A stretch of DNA of 64,000 nt from GCA-2683825 sp965662355 (GTDB lineage: Bacteria > Planctomycetota > UBA1135 > GCA-002686595): positions 1 through 64,000 of the forward strand of contig CBFIHP010000014.1 of the NCBI GenBank assembly GCA_965662355.1. The letters run 5' to 3'. The notes beneath the pieces were generated by a model. That model ran no database searches, was not told where the DNA came from, and worked only from the letters and a program-made list of their open reading frames with translations. Shown one piece after another: positions 8,796-18,702 of the stretch (position 1 is its first letter; each line of letters opens with the position of its first letter). The position numbers and the translations under genes are program-made.

Positions 8796-10060
8796 GCCTG
8801 CATCCCTGGAAACCCAGCCGCGCGGAGTGGAACGAATCAGCGGCGAGCCACCTCTATCGGCGTGCTGCCTTCGGTGCGTCCACCGACCAGCTGGAAGACG
8901 CGCTCCAGCGCGGGCTTCGGGCGAGCGTCGAGTCGATCCTCGCCGATGATCGTCCATTGCAGCCCATGCACGAGGGCATCACGGCTCTCCTGGCCCAAAA
9001 CGATATCGCTGACCTGCAGAGCTGGTGGTTGGCCCTGATCCTCTCGGGCAAGGGCGCGTGGCGCGAACGCTTGACCCTGGTCTGGCACAACCACTTCGCC
9101 ACGTCTTTCGACAAGGTCCAGGACGTGCGCTTGATGAATCGCCAGAACGAACTCTTCCGGAGCACAGGCAGCGGCGACTTCCGCGAGCTCTTGCACGCCG
9201 TCGCGAAGGACACGGCGATGCTCTTGTGGCTGGACGGCAACGAGAACAAGGAAGGCCAACCCAACGAGAATTTCGCACGCGAGTTGATGGAGCTCTTCGG
9301 ATTGGGAATCGGGAACTACACGGAGGACGACATCCAAGGGGCTGCGCGGGCCTTGACAGGCTGGGGAACGAAGGGGCGTTCGAGCGTTTTTCGTGAGCGC
9401 TATCACGATACGGGAGAGAAGCGATTCCTCGGTCGACAGGGACGGCTTGGTGCCGAAGATGTCATCGATGCTGTCCTGGAGCAGCCGGCCTGCTCGTATC
9501 ACATCGCGCACAGGATCCTCGTCGAGTATGTGGGTCCGGCACCGGAGAAGCGCCACATCGGGGAAGTGGCCGCGGAGCTGGTGGCGAACGAGTGGAACAT
9601 CGGCCAGACACTGCGAACGCTCTTTCTCTCCGAGCTGTTCTTCGCGGAGGCCTCGCGTCGCTCGCGCATCGCGTCACCCGTCGAGCTCGTGGCAGGGAGC
9701 ATCCGCGCACTGAAAGCCTCGATCGCTCCGAAACGCGCCTCCGAGTTGTGCGCGCAAATGGGACAGGCGCTCTTCCGGCCGCCCAACGTGAAGGGCTGGG
9801 ATGGGCACGAGGCCTGGATCAACGTCGGCACATGGATCGCGCGTCATAACGCGATGGTCGAAGTCGCACAGGCCACGGGCGGCGAGAACCCCTCCGGGAA
9901 CAGCATGGATGATCTCCGCGCGACGTTGCTTCCGGGCATCGATGCGCGCCACCTGGAAACCGCACTCGAGCACGCCACTCGCAAGTCGAAGGGCGCCGAA
10001 CAGGCGACGCGCCTTTCCGCGGCGCTGGTTCTCACGGCTCCCGAGTATCACCTTGCCTGA
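8792..10060 (+). CDS. DUF1800 family protein
   Basis: A 422-residue protein with the family hallmarks: an N-terminal HLYRRAAFGAS segment, WHNHFATS (about 100), NENFARELMELFGLGIG and DIQGAARALTGW in the centre, and the C-terminal RPPNVKGWDG. DUF1800 proteins are abundant in Planctomycetota and are almost always paired with DUF1501 proteins. Their biochemical role is not established. The start is GTG at 8792, overlapping the stop of the upstream secreted protein. DUF1501 begins 15 bases after its stop. No signal peptide is visible, which contrasts with the Tat-like start of its partner. Confidence 0.9.
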   Translation: MSLHPWKPSRAEWNESAASHLYRRAAFGASTDQLEDALQRGLRASVESILADDRPLQPMHEGITALLAQNDIADLQSWWLALILSGKGAWRERLTLVWHNHFATSFDKVQDVRLMNRQNELFRSTGSGDFRELLHAVAKDTAMLLWLDGNENKEGQPNENFARELMELFGLGIGNYTEDDIQGAARALTGWGTKGRSSVFRERYHDTGEKRFLGRQGRLGAEDVIDAVLEQPACSYHIAHRILVEYVGPAPEKRHIGEVAAELVANEWNIGQTLRTLFLSELFFAEASRRSRIASPVELVAGSIRALKASIAPKRASELCAQMGQALFRPPNVKGWDGHEAWINVGTWIARHNAMVEVAQATGGENPSGNSMDDLRATLLPGIDARHLETALEHATRKSKGAEQATRLSAALVLTAPEYHLA

Positions 10061-10075
10061 GGAGTACGTGACGAC

Positions 10076-11278
10076 ATGAGCCAAGATCGACGAGAGTTCC
10101 TGGTCAACGGTATGCAGGTCGCCTGTTCGCTTTCGCTGGCCGCGTTGGTGAAGGAGCGGTTCTTCGGGCCCGGGGTCGAGGCCTCCTATCCCCTCGAGCG
10201 CACGCTCGTGGTCGTGCAACTCAGCGGTGGCAACGACGGGCTCAACACGCTGGTCCCCCATCGCCAGGACGCGTATTACCGCCTCCGACCGACCTTGGCC
10301 CTGCCATCGAAGGGACTTCACATGCTCGACGACGATTTCGGGTTGCATCCCGAGATGGGGGCTCTCGCCGAGCTCTTCGAGCAAGGCCAGGCAGCGGCGC
10401 TTCACTCGGTCGGCTACCCACATCCGGATCGCTCGCACTTCCGCTCGATGGAGATCTGGCACACCGCGAATCCGGAACATCAGCGCACGGCACAACAGGA
10501 TCACGGATGGCTAGGCAGTCTCTGCGATCGCTTCGAGGGCGGTGCATCGATGCGTGGCATCCACATCGGCGGCGTCGAGATTCCTCTCGCCTTGCGCGGC
10601 CAGAGCAGCGCACCGACCGCCGTCACCGACGCCAGGGGCATGCAGCTGCGCCAGCTCGAGGGTCTGGAACGAACCCGCAACCGCCTGGCCGCGGCCCGAC
10701 CGAGGGAACCTCACACGACCCGCTATCTTCGCACGGTGGCACAGCAGAGCTACGACGTCGCCGCGCGTTTGACCCGCGCCTTCGACATCGAAGCCAGCGG
10801 CGACGCACCGGACCATCCTCTTGCGCGTCGCCTACGACTCGCCGCCAATCTGATCTCGGCTGGCTTCGGCTTGCGCGTCTTCCATCTGGAACTCGACGGC
10901 TTCGACACCCACGCCCAGCAAGCCCGAACACACGACGCGCTCTTGCGCGAACTCTCGGAGAGTCTCGCCTTCTTCCAGCGCGAACTCGCGTCCAAGGGAC
11001 TCGACGACATGGTCACCACCCTCGTCTTCAGCGAGTTCGGACGACGCACTGCCGAAAACGGTTCGAAGGGCACCGACCACGGCGCCGCCGCCCCCGCCTT
11101 CCTGCTCGGCAAACACGTCCGCCCCGGCCTCCACGGCAAGGCTCCCAACCTGGAAGCCCTCGAGAACGGCGACCTCCCCCACCACATCGACTTCCGCTCC
11201 ATCTACGCCGCCCTCGAACGCGACTGGATGGACACCTCCCCGCAATTCGACCTCGAACCCCAGCGCCTCTTCATCTAA
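10076..11278 (+). CDS. DUF1501 family protein (Tat-like export signal)
   Basis: A 400-residue protein. It begins SQDRREFLVNGMQVACSLSLAAL, an RR motif followed by a hydrophobic stretch that resembles a Tat signal. The family core is clear: VVVQLSGGNDGLNTLVP, HSVGYPHPDRSHFRSMEIWH, and the C-terminal VFSEFGRRTAENGSKGTDHG. The fold is alkaline-phosphatase/sulfatase-like, but a defined substrate is not known for the family. It is the last gene of the three-gene operon starting at 6984. Downstream is only a short convergent gap before the DUF1294 gene. Confidence 0.9.
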   Translation: MSQDRREFLVNGMQVACSLSLAALVKERFFGPGVEASYPLERTLVVVQLSGGNDGLNTLVPHRQDAYYRLRPTLALPSKGLHMLDDDFGLHPEMGALAELFEQGQAAALHSVGYPHPDRSHFRSMEIWHTANPEHQRTAQQDHGWLGSLCDRFEGGASMRGIHIGGVEIPLALRGQSSAPTAVTDARGMQLRQLEGLERTRNRLAAARPREPHTTRYLRTVAQQSYDVAARLTRAFDIEASGDAPDHPLARRLRLAANLISAGFGLRVFHLELDGFDTHAQQARTHDALLRELSESLAFFQRELASKGLDDMVTTLVFSEFGRRTAENGSKGTDHGAAAPAFLLGKHVRPGLHGKAPNLEALENGDLPHHIDFRSIYAALERDWMDTSPQFDLEPQRLFI

Positions 11279-11316
11279 CCCACTACCCATTTGCGATCGG
11301 GCGCCCGAACTTGCGA

Positions 11317-11604
11317 TCAGCCCCCGGGGCTCAAGCCGAACAGGTTCCACAGAAGAGCTCCGAAAAGGGCCAGGTTGATGAGCAGAGCCAGGTAGAAACG
11401 CCAGATGAAGCTCTTCTTCTTGGTCTTGTGCCGAAAGATCCGTGAACCCGCAAAGGCCCCGATACCGCCCAGGAACATGGTGAGCTGAAGCAAGCGGCGC
11501 TCGGAAATGCGTCGCATGTTGCGCTTGGCGAGCCACTTGTCGAGCCCGAACGTGAGGAAGGCCACGACGTTGGCGGCGATGAGGGCGATGAGGGCGTACT
11601 TCAA
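11317..11604 (-). CDS. DUF1294 family small membrane protein
   Basis: A 95-residue protein with hydrophobic segments at each end. Between them are the DUF1294 signatures GLDKWLAKRNMRRISERRLL, GGIGAFAGSRIFRHKTKKKSF. The pattern D-K-x2-A-K and FRHKT-K-K is typical of the family, whose function is unknown; some members are fused to cold-shock domains. It is transcribed divergently from the AsmA-like gene and convergently with DUF1501. A GC-rich run ends the coding region (LFGLSPGG). Confidence 0.85.
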   Translation of the reverse strand: MKYALIALIAANVVAFLTFGLDKWLAKRNMRRISERRLLQLTMFLGGIGAFAGSRIFRHKTKKKSFIWRFYLALLINLALFGALLWNLFGLSPGG

Positions 11605-11726
11605 GGGGGGTGATCCGGACTGAAAGAGTCGGGGGTGAAAATCCCATGATAGCGGGTGGCATCCAGGGCCCGCTCCGGTTTCCCTGTGGTCGTGGCGAGC
11701 CGCCAGGCTCGAGCGAGAAACAAACG

Positions 11727-12602
11727 ATGAAGATCAAGCGCCTGCTTCTCATCCTGCTCGTGTCAGGTATCGGCCTCGCGGCCGCCGCCATCGCCATGGT
11801 GGACACGCTCGCCAAGAGCGGCATCGAGGCGGGAGGAACCTACGCCCTCGGCGTCCCTACCCAACTCGAATCCGCAAAGATAGGCCTCTTCTCCGGCGAG
11901 TTCGGCTTGAACGGTCTCTCGGTTGCAAATCCCAAGGGCTTCGAGGGCAAGCACATCTTGAAGCTGAACGAAGGCGGCCTGGCCTTGTCGCTGTCTTCTC
12001 TTTTTGAAGAGGTGATCGTCGCGCCGAAGCTCGAGCTGACAGGGATCGCCATGCTGATGCAGAAGGGCTCGGGTGGCTTCAACTACGAGGTCCTCCTTGA
12101 CAACCTCGAGAGATTCGAGAGCAAGGAACCCGATCAAGAACCCGCGGATGCTCCGGAAGAACCCGGCACGAAAAAGACGTTCCTCTTCCAGGAGATCATC
12201 CTGCGCGACATTACCACCTCCTTGGATCTCTTTGGCGAAGGGGCTATCTCGACGGCCACGATCACGATCCCCGAAGTCGTGATCAACGACCTCGGCTCGG
12301 AACCCAAAACCCTGTCCGAGGTCTTCCAGATCATCTTCGAGACCATCCTCGAATCGTCGATCGAGTTCGGCGCGGATCTCATGCCCGCACAGCTAGCACA
12401 GCAGGTCGAAGCCCGCCTGGAGGGTGCGAAACTAGATCTCTACGACAAGGCCGACGACGCTCTGGACGACCTGACCGACAAGCTCGGTCCGCAAGCCGGA
12501 CAGGCTCTCGAGGGACTGCTCGACCAGGCCAAGAACGAAATCGACAAGGGTCTCGAGAAGGGGATGCGCGATCTTTTCGGGAAGAAGAAGAAAAAGAACT
12601 AA
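11727..12602 (+). CDS. AsmA-like envelope protein
   Basis: A 291-residue protein with a single N-terminal transmembrane anchor (IKRLLLILLVSGIGLAAAAIAM). AsmA/DUF748-like beta repeats follow: AKIGLFSGEFGLNGLSVANPKGF, then a LALSLSSLF strand, APKLELTGIAMLMQ and a second set near TATITIPEVVINDLG. The C-terminal 80 residues are helical and end KKKKKN. AsmA-like proteins span the periplasm and in several bacteria help phospholipid transport or outer-membrane homeostasis; that role is only inferred here. The ATG at 11727 was preferred over an upstream in-frame ATG because it starts the membrane anchor. The stop overlaps the stop of the convergent efflux channel gene by three bases. Confidence 0.65.
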   Translation: MKIKRLLLILLVSGIGLAAAAIAMVDTLAKSGIEAGGTYALGVPTQLESAKIGLFSGEFGLNGLSVANPKGFEGKHILKLNEGGLALSLSSLFEEVIVAPKLELTGIAMLMQKGSGGFNYEVLLDNLERFESKEPDQEPADAPEEPGTKKTFLFQEIILRDITTSLDLFGEGAISTATITIPEVVINDLGSEPKTLSEVFQIIFETILESSIEFGADLMPAQLAQQVEARLEGAKLDLYDKADDALDDLTDKLGPQAGQALEGLLDQAKNEIDKGLEKGMRDLFGKKKKKN

Positions 12603-13933
12603 CGAGGGTTCGCCCGATTGAATGCGTCGTCGTTCAGGAACGGCACGAGCCTGGCCCATGCATGAAGTGAGTCGCGTTGGGCGGAGCGTTCTTCGAGGCG
12701 AAGGATCGTCAAGGCACGGCGTGCGTGGAGAAGTTCATCGAGGGGGGTGTCGCCGAGCGTGTGACGGGTGCGGGCGAGCTCGAGGAGAACTTCCGCATGT
12801 GGGAGAACGTCGGTGCGCAGCAGGCGCAACTCGTCGAAGGCGATGCGGGCCTCGACATGCGCGGCATGCAGGCGGGCGACCAGTTCGTCGTGGGTCGCCC
12901 GTTCCGTCGCTCGTGCCGCGGCCAATGCGCGGCGGTTTTCGTCCACGCGAGCTCTTCCTGAATTGAAGAGCGGCAGGGGTAGCGATAGGACGGCGTCGAA
13001 GCCGTCCTGGTCGATCGATCCATCGCGACGATAGAGCAGGTCGAAACGCAAGTCCGGGATGCGCGACGCCTCGGCCAGCGCCACGCGGGAACGCGCCGCG
13101 TCCGAGTTTGCAGTCGCGGCCAGGAAGGCCGGATTGTCTTCCAACCGTTGCAGCATGCTCGCAAGCTCGGGAAGGGCCAGGGTCGAATCGAGATCGCCCT
13201 CCAGCGAACGGATCTCGCCGGACGGCTGACCGATCGCAAGGGCCAGGTCGCTGTTCGCGGTGATTCGCGAACCATGCGCCTTGCGTGCTTCGCGCTGGGC
13301 GAGGCCGTGTTCCATGCGCGCACGGGCCGCGACACCCTCGATGGCATCGCCGGCATCGAGTCGGGCTTGCGCCACGAAAAGGGCCTCCGCGGCGATCGCG
13401 GCCAACTCGTCGAAAATGCGCGCGACCTCCTGGGCGTGCAACGCGGTCGCGAAGGCACCGTGGACGTCGCGACGTACTTCGGCGAGTGCGACCTTTGTGC
13501 GCTGGAGAGCTGCGCGGCGATCGTGCTGGGCCGCGTCGCGCTCGCGCCCCGGGCGACCCGACAGGGGAATCTCCAGGCCAAGCCCGAACAGCATCTCGGC
13601 GTTCGAAAAGGAACCGCCGTCGAAGGGCGCGGACTCGACGCCCGCGATCAGGGTTGGGTTTGTCCACAGGCCCGCCTGTCGGGCTCGCGCCTCGGCTTCC
13701 CCGACCTGCGCCCGCGCCCGAGCCAGGTTCGGTCGATTCGCAAGGGCCAGATCGAGGGCGTGCTCGAGAGTCAGCTCGGAGGATTCGGGCACCACCGTTG
13801 CACGCCCGTGAACCTCCTCGTCTCCTGGAGCAATGCGCGAGAGCGCCGGTTCGACAATGCGTTCCGGCGGCGCCGGAAGATCCGGGCTGCTACATGCTGC
13901 GAGCAGGACGAAAAGAGAGAGAACGACTCTCAT
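12599..13933 (-). CDS. CzcC/TolC-type outer-membrane efflux channel
   Basis: A 444-residue protein with a lipoprotein-type N-terminus (VLSLFVLLAACSS). It has two TolC-like helical hairpin repeats, with ELTLEHALDLALANRPNLARARAQV in the first and NPAFLAATANSDAARSRVALAEA in the second. It would form the trimeric outer-membrane duct of a tripartite RND pump. Its start overlaps the stop of the inner-membrane pump gene by four bases (ATGA), so the order is CzcB, CzcA, CzcC on one transcript. The length is normal for CzcC/CusC proteins. Confidence 0.85.
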   Translation of the reverse strand: MRVVLSLFVLLAACSSPDLPAPPERIVEPALSRIAPGDEEVHGRATVVPESSELTLEHALDLALANRPNLARARAQVGEAEARARQAGLWTNPTLIAGVESAPFDGGSFSNAEMLFGLGLEIPLSGRPGRERDAAQHDRRAALQRTKVALAEVRRDVHGAFATALHAQEVARIFDELAAIAAEALFVAQARLDAGDAIEGVAARARMEHGLAQREARKAHGSRITANSDLALAIGQPSGEIRSLEGDLDSTLALPELASMLQRLEDNPAFLAATANSDAARSRVALAEASRIPDLRFDLLYRRDGSIDQDGFDAVLSLPLPLFNSGRARVDENRRALAAARATERATHDELVARLHAAHVEARIAFDELRLLRTDVLPHAEVLLELARTRHTLGDTPLDELLHARRALTILRLEERSAQRDSLHAWARLVPFLNDDAFNRANPR

Positions 13934-16900
13934 AGGGCTGCTCCTGTTCGCGAGGGTATGGGGTTGCCGAAACGCAGCATCAAGACCGGCACGACGAACA
14001 TGTTCAACACCATCGAGCTGGTCAATCCAAAGAGAATCACGATCGCCATCGGGGTCTGAATCTCGTTCCCAGGTTCACCTCCACCGAGAGCCAGCGGGAT
14101 CAGGGCAAGCATCGTGGCCAGAGCCGTCATGAGAATAGGCACCAGGCGCTCCATCGCGCCTCGTCGTACAGCCTCGAAGAAGTCATGCACACCCTCTTCC
14201 CTTTGCAGGTGGCGAATGTGCGACACCAGCATGATCCCGTTGCGGGTCGCGATTCCGAAGACCGTGATGAAACCGATCAGGGATGCCACGGACATGACGC
14301 CGCCACTGACGAACACGCCGACGACCCCACCGATCAAGGCCAGCGGCAGATTCAACATCACGAGCATGGCATCGCTCGCCGAGCGGAAGGCCAGGTTCAG
14401 GAGGAAACCAATCCCGATGATCACGGCGATGCCGAGCAAGCTCAGGATACGCCGCGCCTCGACTGCGCTTTCGAACTGGCCCCCATATTCGACACGGTAG
14501 TCGGGGTGATCAGCCAAGATGGGGTCGATGAGTCGCTGGCAATCCTGCACGACGGATCCGACGTCGCGCTCAGCGACGTTGGCGCTGACCACGAGCCGTC
14601 GCTCGACTCCTTCGCGCCCGATGCGGTTCGGCCCGATGTCGCGGCGAACGGATGCCAGGGCTCTCAGGGGTACCTTGCTCCCGCTGACGGTATCGACCGG
14701 CAACTCCCCGATCGAGGCGAGGTTCCATTCGCTCGCATTCATGGGCTCCGAAAAGCGCAGCACCAGTTCGTAGGAGCGCTGTTCCTCGAGAATGCGCGTC
14801 GCGGGGTGGCCTTGAAAGGCAGCCTCGAGGGTATGCGCAACATCCTGGATCAAGACGCCGTGGCGCGCGACCGCGTCGCGATCAATGTCGACGAGTAGCA
14901 CGGGAATATCCTGCAAGGGCTCCTTCGCAAGATCGACGATGCCGGGCACGGTTTTCATCTCCGCCTCGATCTCGCTCGCGATTCCGCGCAGAACGGGGAG
15001 ATCCGGCCCGATGATCTTGACCGCGATGCTGGCCCGGGTTCCTGAGAGCATGTGGTCGATGCGGTGCGAGATCGGCTGCCCGATAGTGACGTTGGTTCCG
15101 GGTAGCAGCGCGAGGTCGTTGCGCAACTCCGCCAAGAACTCGTCCATACTGCGCTCCTTCATGGAGAGCGACACCTCCAGCTCAGAGGACTCTACACCCA
15201 GGGCGTGCTCGTCCAGCTCCGCGCGGCCGGTCCGCCGCGCGACCGAGACGACTTCGGGATGTGCAAGCACCATGTCGTCCATCACGCGACCGAGTTCATT
15301 CGATTCCTCCAACGAGGTACCGGGCACGGTGACGGCACCGATGGTCAGGGCGCCCTCGTTGAATTCGGGGAGAAAGGCCAAACCCATGCGCGACGTAGAC
15401 CAGCCGGCGACGATCAAGAGCGCCAAGGCCGGCAGCGTGACGAGGAACGGTCGACCTAGCACCGGCCCGAGCATGTGTCCATACACGCCCTTCAGCGTTC
15501 GCGCCAGCCAAGGCTCGGTGCTGTTCTGCAAAGCACTCTTGGGCCACAACAGGCTGCAGAGCACCGGAGTCACGGTCACCGCCACGATCAGGGAGGTGAG
15601 GATCGATACCACGTAGGCCATTCCCAGGGGCCGTAGCAGGCGCCCCTCGACGCCACCCAGGAAGAAAAGCGGCGCAAACACCAGCACGATGATGAAGGTC
15701 GCGAAAACGATCGACGTTCGAATCTCGACGGAGGCGTCCAATACGACTTGCAGCGTGCCCCGACGTTCGGCATCGGGCAGGACAACGTTTTCACGCAAGC
15801 GCCGAAAGACGTTCTCGACGTCGATCACCGCATCGTCGACCAGGGCTCCAATGGCGATGGCGACGCCGCCCAGGGTCATCGTGTTGATCGTCGTGCCGAA
15901 CGCCGCCAGGACGAGAACCGACACCATCAGCGACAACGGTATGGCCGTCAACGTGATGAAGGTCGCACGCTGGTTTCCGAGAAACAAGAGCATGATCAAG
16001 GTGACGAGAATTGCCCCGTCGCGCAGCGCTTCGGCAACGTTGTCGACCGCGACCTCGATGAAGTCCGACTGGCGGAACACGTGGCGATCCAGCCCCACGC
16101 CCTCAGGCAGGGAACGCTCGATGTCATCCAGCGCTTGATCCAGGATCTCCGTCAAGGCCAGCGTATTCGTCGCCGGCTGCTTCTGGATGCCGAGTACGAC
16201 CGCCGGTCGCCCGTTCGCCGCTCCATCGCCGCGTTTTGGCGCCGCGCCGATCGTGACCCGCCCCAGATCGCTAACGCGCACGGGCACGTCTTCGACCGCG
16301 GTCACGGCCGTGTCTGCGATATCCGCAGGCGTTCGAATGCGCCCCAGGCCGTGCACGAGAAGCTCGCTGCCGCCTTCGATGGCAAAGCCCGCGGAAATGT
16401 TCTCGTTCGACGCGGCCAGCGCGTCCGAAACATCGCTCAGACTCAGGCCATGAGCCCGCATCCGCTCGGGGTCGAGGTGGACCTGGTACTCCTTGACCTC
16501 GCCGCCGATCGGAGTTACCTGGGCAACGCCCGGCACCGCGAGCAACCGCCGGCGCACACGATTCTCGGCCAGGGTGCGCAACTCGAGTCCATCGCGGGTT
16601 TCCGAGGTCAAGGCGATGAAGAGCACCTCGCCCATGATCGAGGACACCGGCGCCAACACGGGCCGATCCACTTCCAGGGGCAGGTTCCCGGCGACGATTT
16701 CCAGCCGCTCGTTCACGATCTGACGCGCGGTCAGGACGTCGCTGCCCCAGGCGAACTCGCACCACACGACGGAGAATCCGACGGTGGTCGACGAACGCAC
16801 GCGACGCACCCCGGGCGCGCCGTTCAAGGCGACTTCGATCGGGAACGTGACCTGGCTCTCGACCTCGCTGGGCGCCATGCCACGCGCTTCGGTCAAGACG

Positions 16901-17043
16901 GTCACCGTGGGCGCGGTCAGGTCGGGAAAGACGTCGACCGGAGTCTCCAGGGCTGTGTACAGGCCCCAGACACTGACGATCAGTGCAACGGCCAGTACCG
17001 CGGCGCGGCTTCTGAGGGACCAACGAATGAGTGCGTCGACCAT
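13930..17043 (-). CDS. Heavy-metal efflux RND transporter, CzcA/CusA family
   Basis: A 1037-residue inner-membrane proton/cation antiporter, the usual length for HME-RND pumps. The N-terminus MVDALIRWSLRSRAAVLAVAL leads into TM1. A pore-domain segment TVTVLTEARGMAPSEVESQVT follows. The TM4 region GGVAIAIGALVDDAVIDVENVFRRLREN carries the acidic pair expected for proton relay. TM10-12 contain VASLIGFITVFGIATRNGIML. The fusion-protein gene ends eight bases upstream and the channel gene overlaps downstream. The cation is not certain: the VDD..DVEN version of TM4 differs from the CusA-type MVDAA..MIEN, so I do not claim copper/silver specificity. Confidence 0.9.
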   Translation of the reverse strand: MVDALIRWSLRSRAAVLAVALIVSVWGLYTALETPVDVFPDLTAPTVTVLTEARGMAPSEVESQVTFPIEVALNGAPGVRRVRSSTTVGFSVVWCEFAWGSDVLTARQIVNERLEIVAGNLPLEVDRPVLAPVSSIMGEVLFIALTSETRDGLELRTLAENRVRRRLLAVPGVAQVTPIGGEVKEYQVHLDPERMRAHGLSLSDVSDALAASNENISAGFAIEGGSELLVHGLGRIRTPADIADTAVTAVEDVPVRVSDLGRVTIGAAPKRGDGAANGRPAVVLGIQKQPATNTLALTEILDQALDDIERSLPEGVGLDRHVFRQSDFIEVAVDNVAEALRDGAILVTLIMLLFLGNQRATFITLTAIPLSLMVSVLVLAAFGTTINTMTLGGVAIAIGALVDDAVIDVENVFRRLRENVVLPDAERRGTLQVVLDASVEIRTSIVFATFIIVLVFAPLFFLGGVEGRLLRPLGMAYVVSILTSLIVAVTVTPVLCSLLWPKSALQNSTEPWLARTLKGVYGHMLGPVLGRPFLVTLPALALLIVAGWSTSRMGLAFLPEFNEGALTIGAVTVPGTSLEESNELGRVMDDMVLAHPEVVSVARRTGRAELDEHALGVESSELEVSLSMKERSMDEFLAELRNDLALLPGTNVTIGQPISHRIDHMLSGTRASIAVKIIGPDLPVLRGIASEIEAEMKTVPGIVDLAKEPLQDIPVLLVDIDRDAVARHGVLIQDVAHTLEAAFQGHPATRILEEQRSYELVLRFSEPMNASEWNLASIGELPVDTVSGSKVPLRALASVRRDIGPNRIGREGVERRLVVSANVAERDVGSVVQDCQRLIDPILADHPDYRVEYGGQFESAVEARRILSLLGIAVIIGIGFLLNLAFRSASDAMLVMLNLPLALIGGVVGVFVSGGVMSVASLIGFITVFGIATRNGIMLVSHIRHLQREEGVHDFFEAVRRGAMERLVPILMTALATMLALIPLALGGGEPGNEIQTPMAIVILFGLTSSMVLNMFVVPVLMLRFGNPIPSRTGAAL

Positions 17044-17051
17044 GGCAGGAC

Positions 17052-18617
17052 CTAGTGCGCGTGTCCGTGACCAAGAGCATCACCGGAGGCGCCGGCCAGG
17101 CGCACGGCGTAGGGACCGTGCGTGACGACGTACTCGCCTTCCTGGATACCTCCCACGACCTGGATGAATTCCCCATCGCGGAAACCGAGTTGTGGAAAGC
17201 GCCTCTCGAAGACCTCGCCGGTCACCTGGACGAAGACGATTTGTTCACCGTCTTCTTCGACCAGCGCGCCTACAGGCAAGGCCAGCTCCGAGCGTTCGGC
17301 GCCGATCGGGAACTGGAGCTCGATCAATTCACCGATGCGCAGCTTGTTGTCGGGGTTGGCAACCTCGAAGTGCATGGGAACCGTCAGCGTGTGAGGATCG
17401 ATTTCGTCGCCGATGAAAGTCAGCTTGGCCCGCGGCAGCAGCAGCGCGGTACCCGAGGAAGCACCCCGTGTACGCACGAAAATCGGCCGCTCGCGATTGG
17501 CGATGACCGCGAGGCTTTCGGGGCGCACCAGAGCTTCCAGATGGACGAACGAACTGTCGCGCACATGGACGAGATGCACGCCAACGTCGACGTACGAGCC
17601 GTTGACGGCCTCGACCTCGACCACGTTTCCCCCAATGGGGGAACGCAAGGCGAAACGCACGTCACCGGTGGGAGAAACCTCGATGCCCGAGCCACGCAGA
17701 GCCTGGGCAATCGCTTCGGCGGCGACGTAGTCCGCGAGGGCCAGCTGTACATCGAATGTGGCCTTCTCGAGCTCGCTCTTGGAACGGGCCTTTTGTGCGT
17801 GCAGTGCTTGCACACGATCGAGCACCAGCTGGGTTCGGTCGATATTCAGCTGCGCGCGGACGATGTCTGCTTCAGCCTCCTGCATGCGCGCCATGTAGTC
17901 GCTGAAGGGCGGACGCACGAAGCCCAGGATCTGGCCCTCCTCGACGCGTGTTCCCAGGTGGGGAAAAGACCCTCCGTCGACCGTCTCCAGGCGCCCGGCG
18001 ATGGGGGGAGTCACGATCGCTTGACGCTCCTGCGCGGCATGCACGATTCCGGGAACCTCGATGCGGTTCACGAGCGAGCGCCGTCGCAGGGGGTGGATGC
18101 GAGTGCCGAGACGCCACTGCTGCTCTTTCAGGAAGGAGATGCCCTCGGGCGGCTCAGGGACCGAGGCATGGGCCGCTGTGTGCTCGTCAGCGTAGACCTT
18201 GACCGGGGGGAAAGAGATGGTCGTGGTTTGAGAATCGGAGGCGAGGACGATCTCGACCCTCCACACGCCCACAGACGCAAAGCTCAGGTGCGGAAGGTAG
18301 ATCCCGTCGCGAACCGGAGTCTCTTCGGTATGTTCGGATTGACTTCCATCTGGACCGCGCAGGCGGAAGACCGCGGACCCAAGGCGTCGTGGAGCTCCGG
18401 TCCCCGTGTCGGTGACGTGGGTGACGAACTCCACTTCCTCTCCGCGCACGGGGATGCCGTACTCGACGAAGAGCTCGTAGCCCTGTTCCCAGAGCGTGAA
18501 CTGAATCGACTCGGCGTGGTCGTGGGCGTCGTCGGCTTCGGCAGCGACGGAGGAGGTGGGGATGCAGCTCCAGGGGAGGAGTGCGGCGAAGAGAAGCGGG
18601 GCGGATAGACAGCGCAT
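17052..18617 (-). CDS. RND efflux periplasmic adaptor (CzcB/CusB type) with N-terminal extension and His-rich ends
   Basis: A 521-residue protein, longer than most adaptors. It has a signal peptide (LSAPLLFAALLPWSCI) and then a roughly 140-residue N-terminal beta domain (EYGIPVRGEEVEFVTHVTD...) of the kind seen in CzcB-like proteins. The adaptor core follows: barrel/lipoyl half (TPPIAGRLETVDGG, VEEGQILGFVRP), a helical hairpin (AEADIVRAQLNIDRTQLVLDRV), the second lipoyl half (SPIGGNVVEVEAVNGSYVDVG) and the membrane-proximal end. It finishes with GDALGHGHAH, and the mature N-terminus has DDAHDHAE. Both suit metal binding. It is the first pump gene after the His-rich protein. Confidence 0.85.
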   Translation of the reverse strand: MRCLSAPLLFAALLPWSCIPTSSVAAEADDAHDHAESIQFTLWEQGYELFVEYGIPVRGEEVEFVTHVTDTGTGAPRRLGSAVFRLRGPDGSQSEHTEETPVRDGIYLPHLSFASVGVWRVEIVLASDSQTTTISFPPVKVYADEHTAAHASVPEPPEGISFLKEQQWRLGTRIHPLRRRSLVNRIEVPGIVHAAQERQAIVTPPIAGRLETVDGGSFPHLGTRVEEGQILGFVRPPFSDYMARMQEAEADIVRAQLNIDRTQLVLDRVQALHAQKARSKSELEKATFDVQLALADYVAAEAIAQALRGSGIEVSPTGDVRFALRSPIGGNVVEVEAVNGSYVDVGVHLVHVRDSSFVHLEALVRPESLAVIANRERPIFVRTRGASSGTALLLPRAKLTFIGDEIDPHTLTVPMHFEVANPDNKLRIGELIELQFPIGAERSELALPVGALVEEDGEQIVFVQVTGEVFERRFPQLGFRDGEFIQVVGGIQEGEYVVTHGPYAVRLAGASGDALGHGHAH

Positions 18618-18702
18618 CGAACTGTGTCTCCAAGGGGACTCGCAAACGGAAGGTGACCCCGTGCGCGCGCGAACGGCGCGACGCTACGGACGAGGGATGG
18701 GG

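Noticed and set aside
15748..17055. A 435-codon plus-strand frame opposite the RND pump
   Set aside because: Antisense shadow of the pump gene in GC-rich DNA; no signal, motif or ribosome site.
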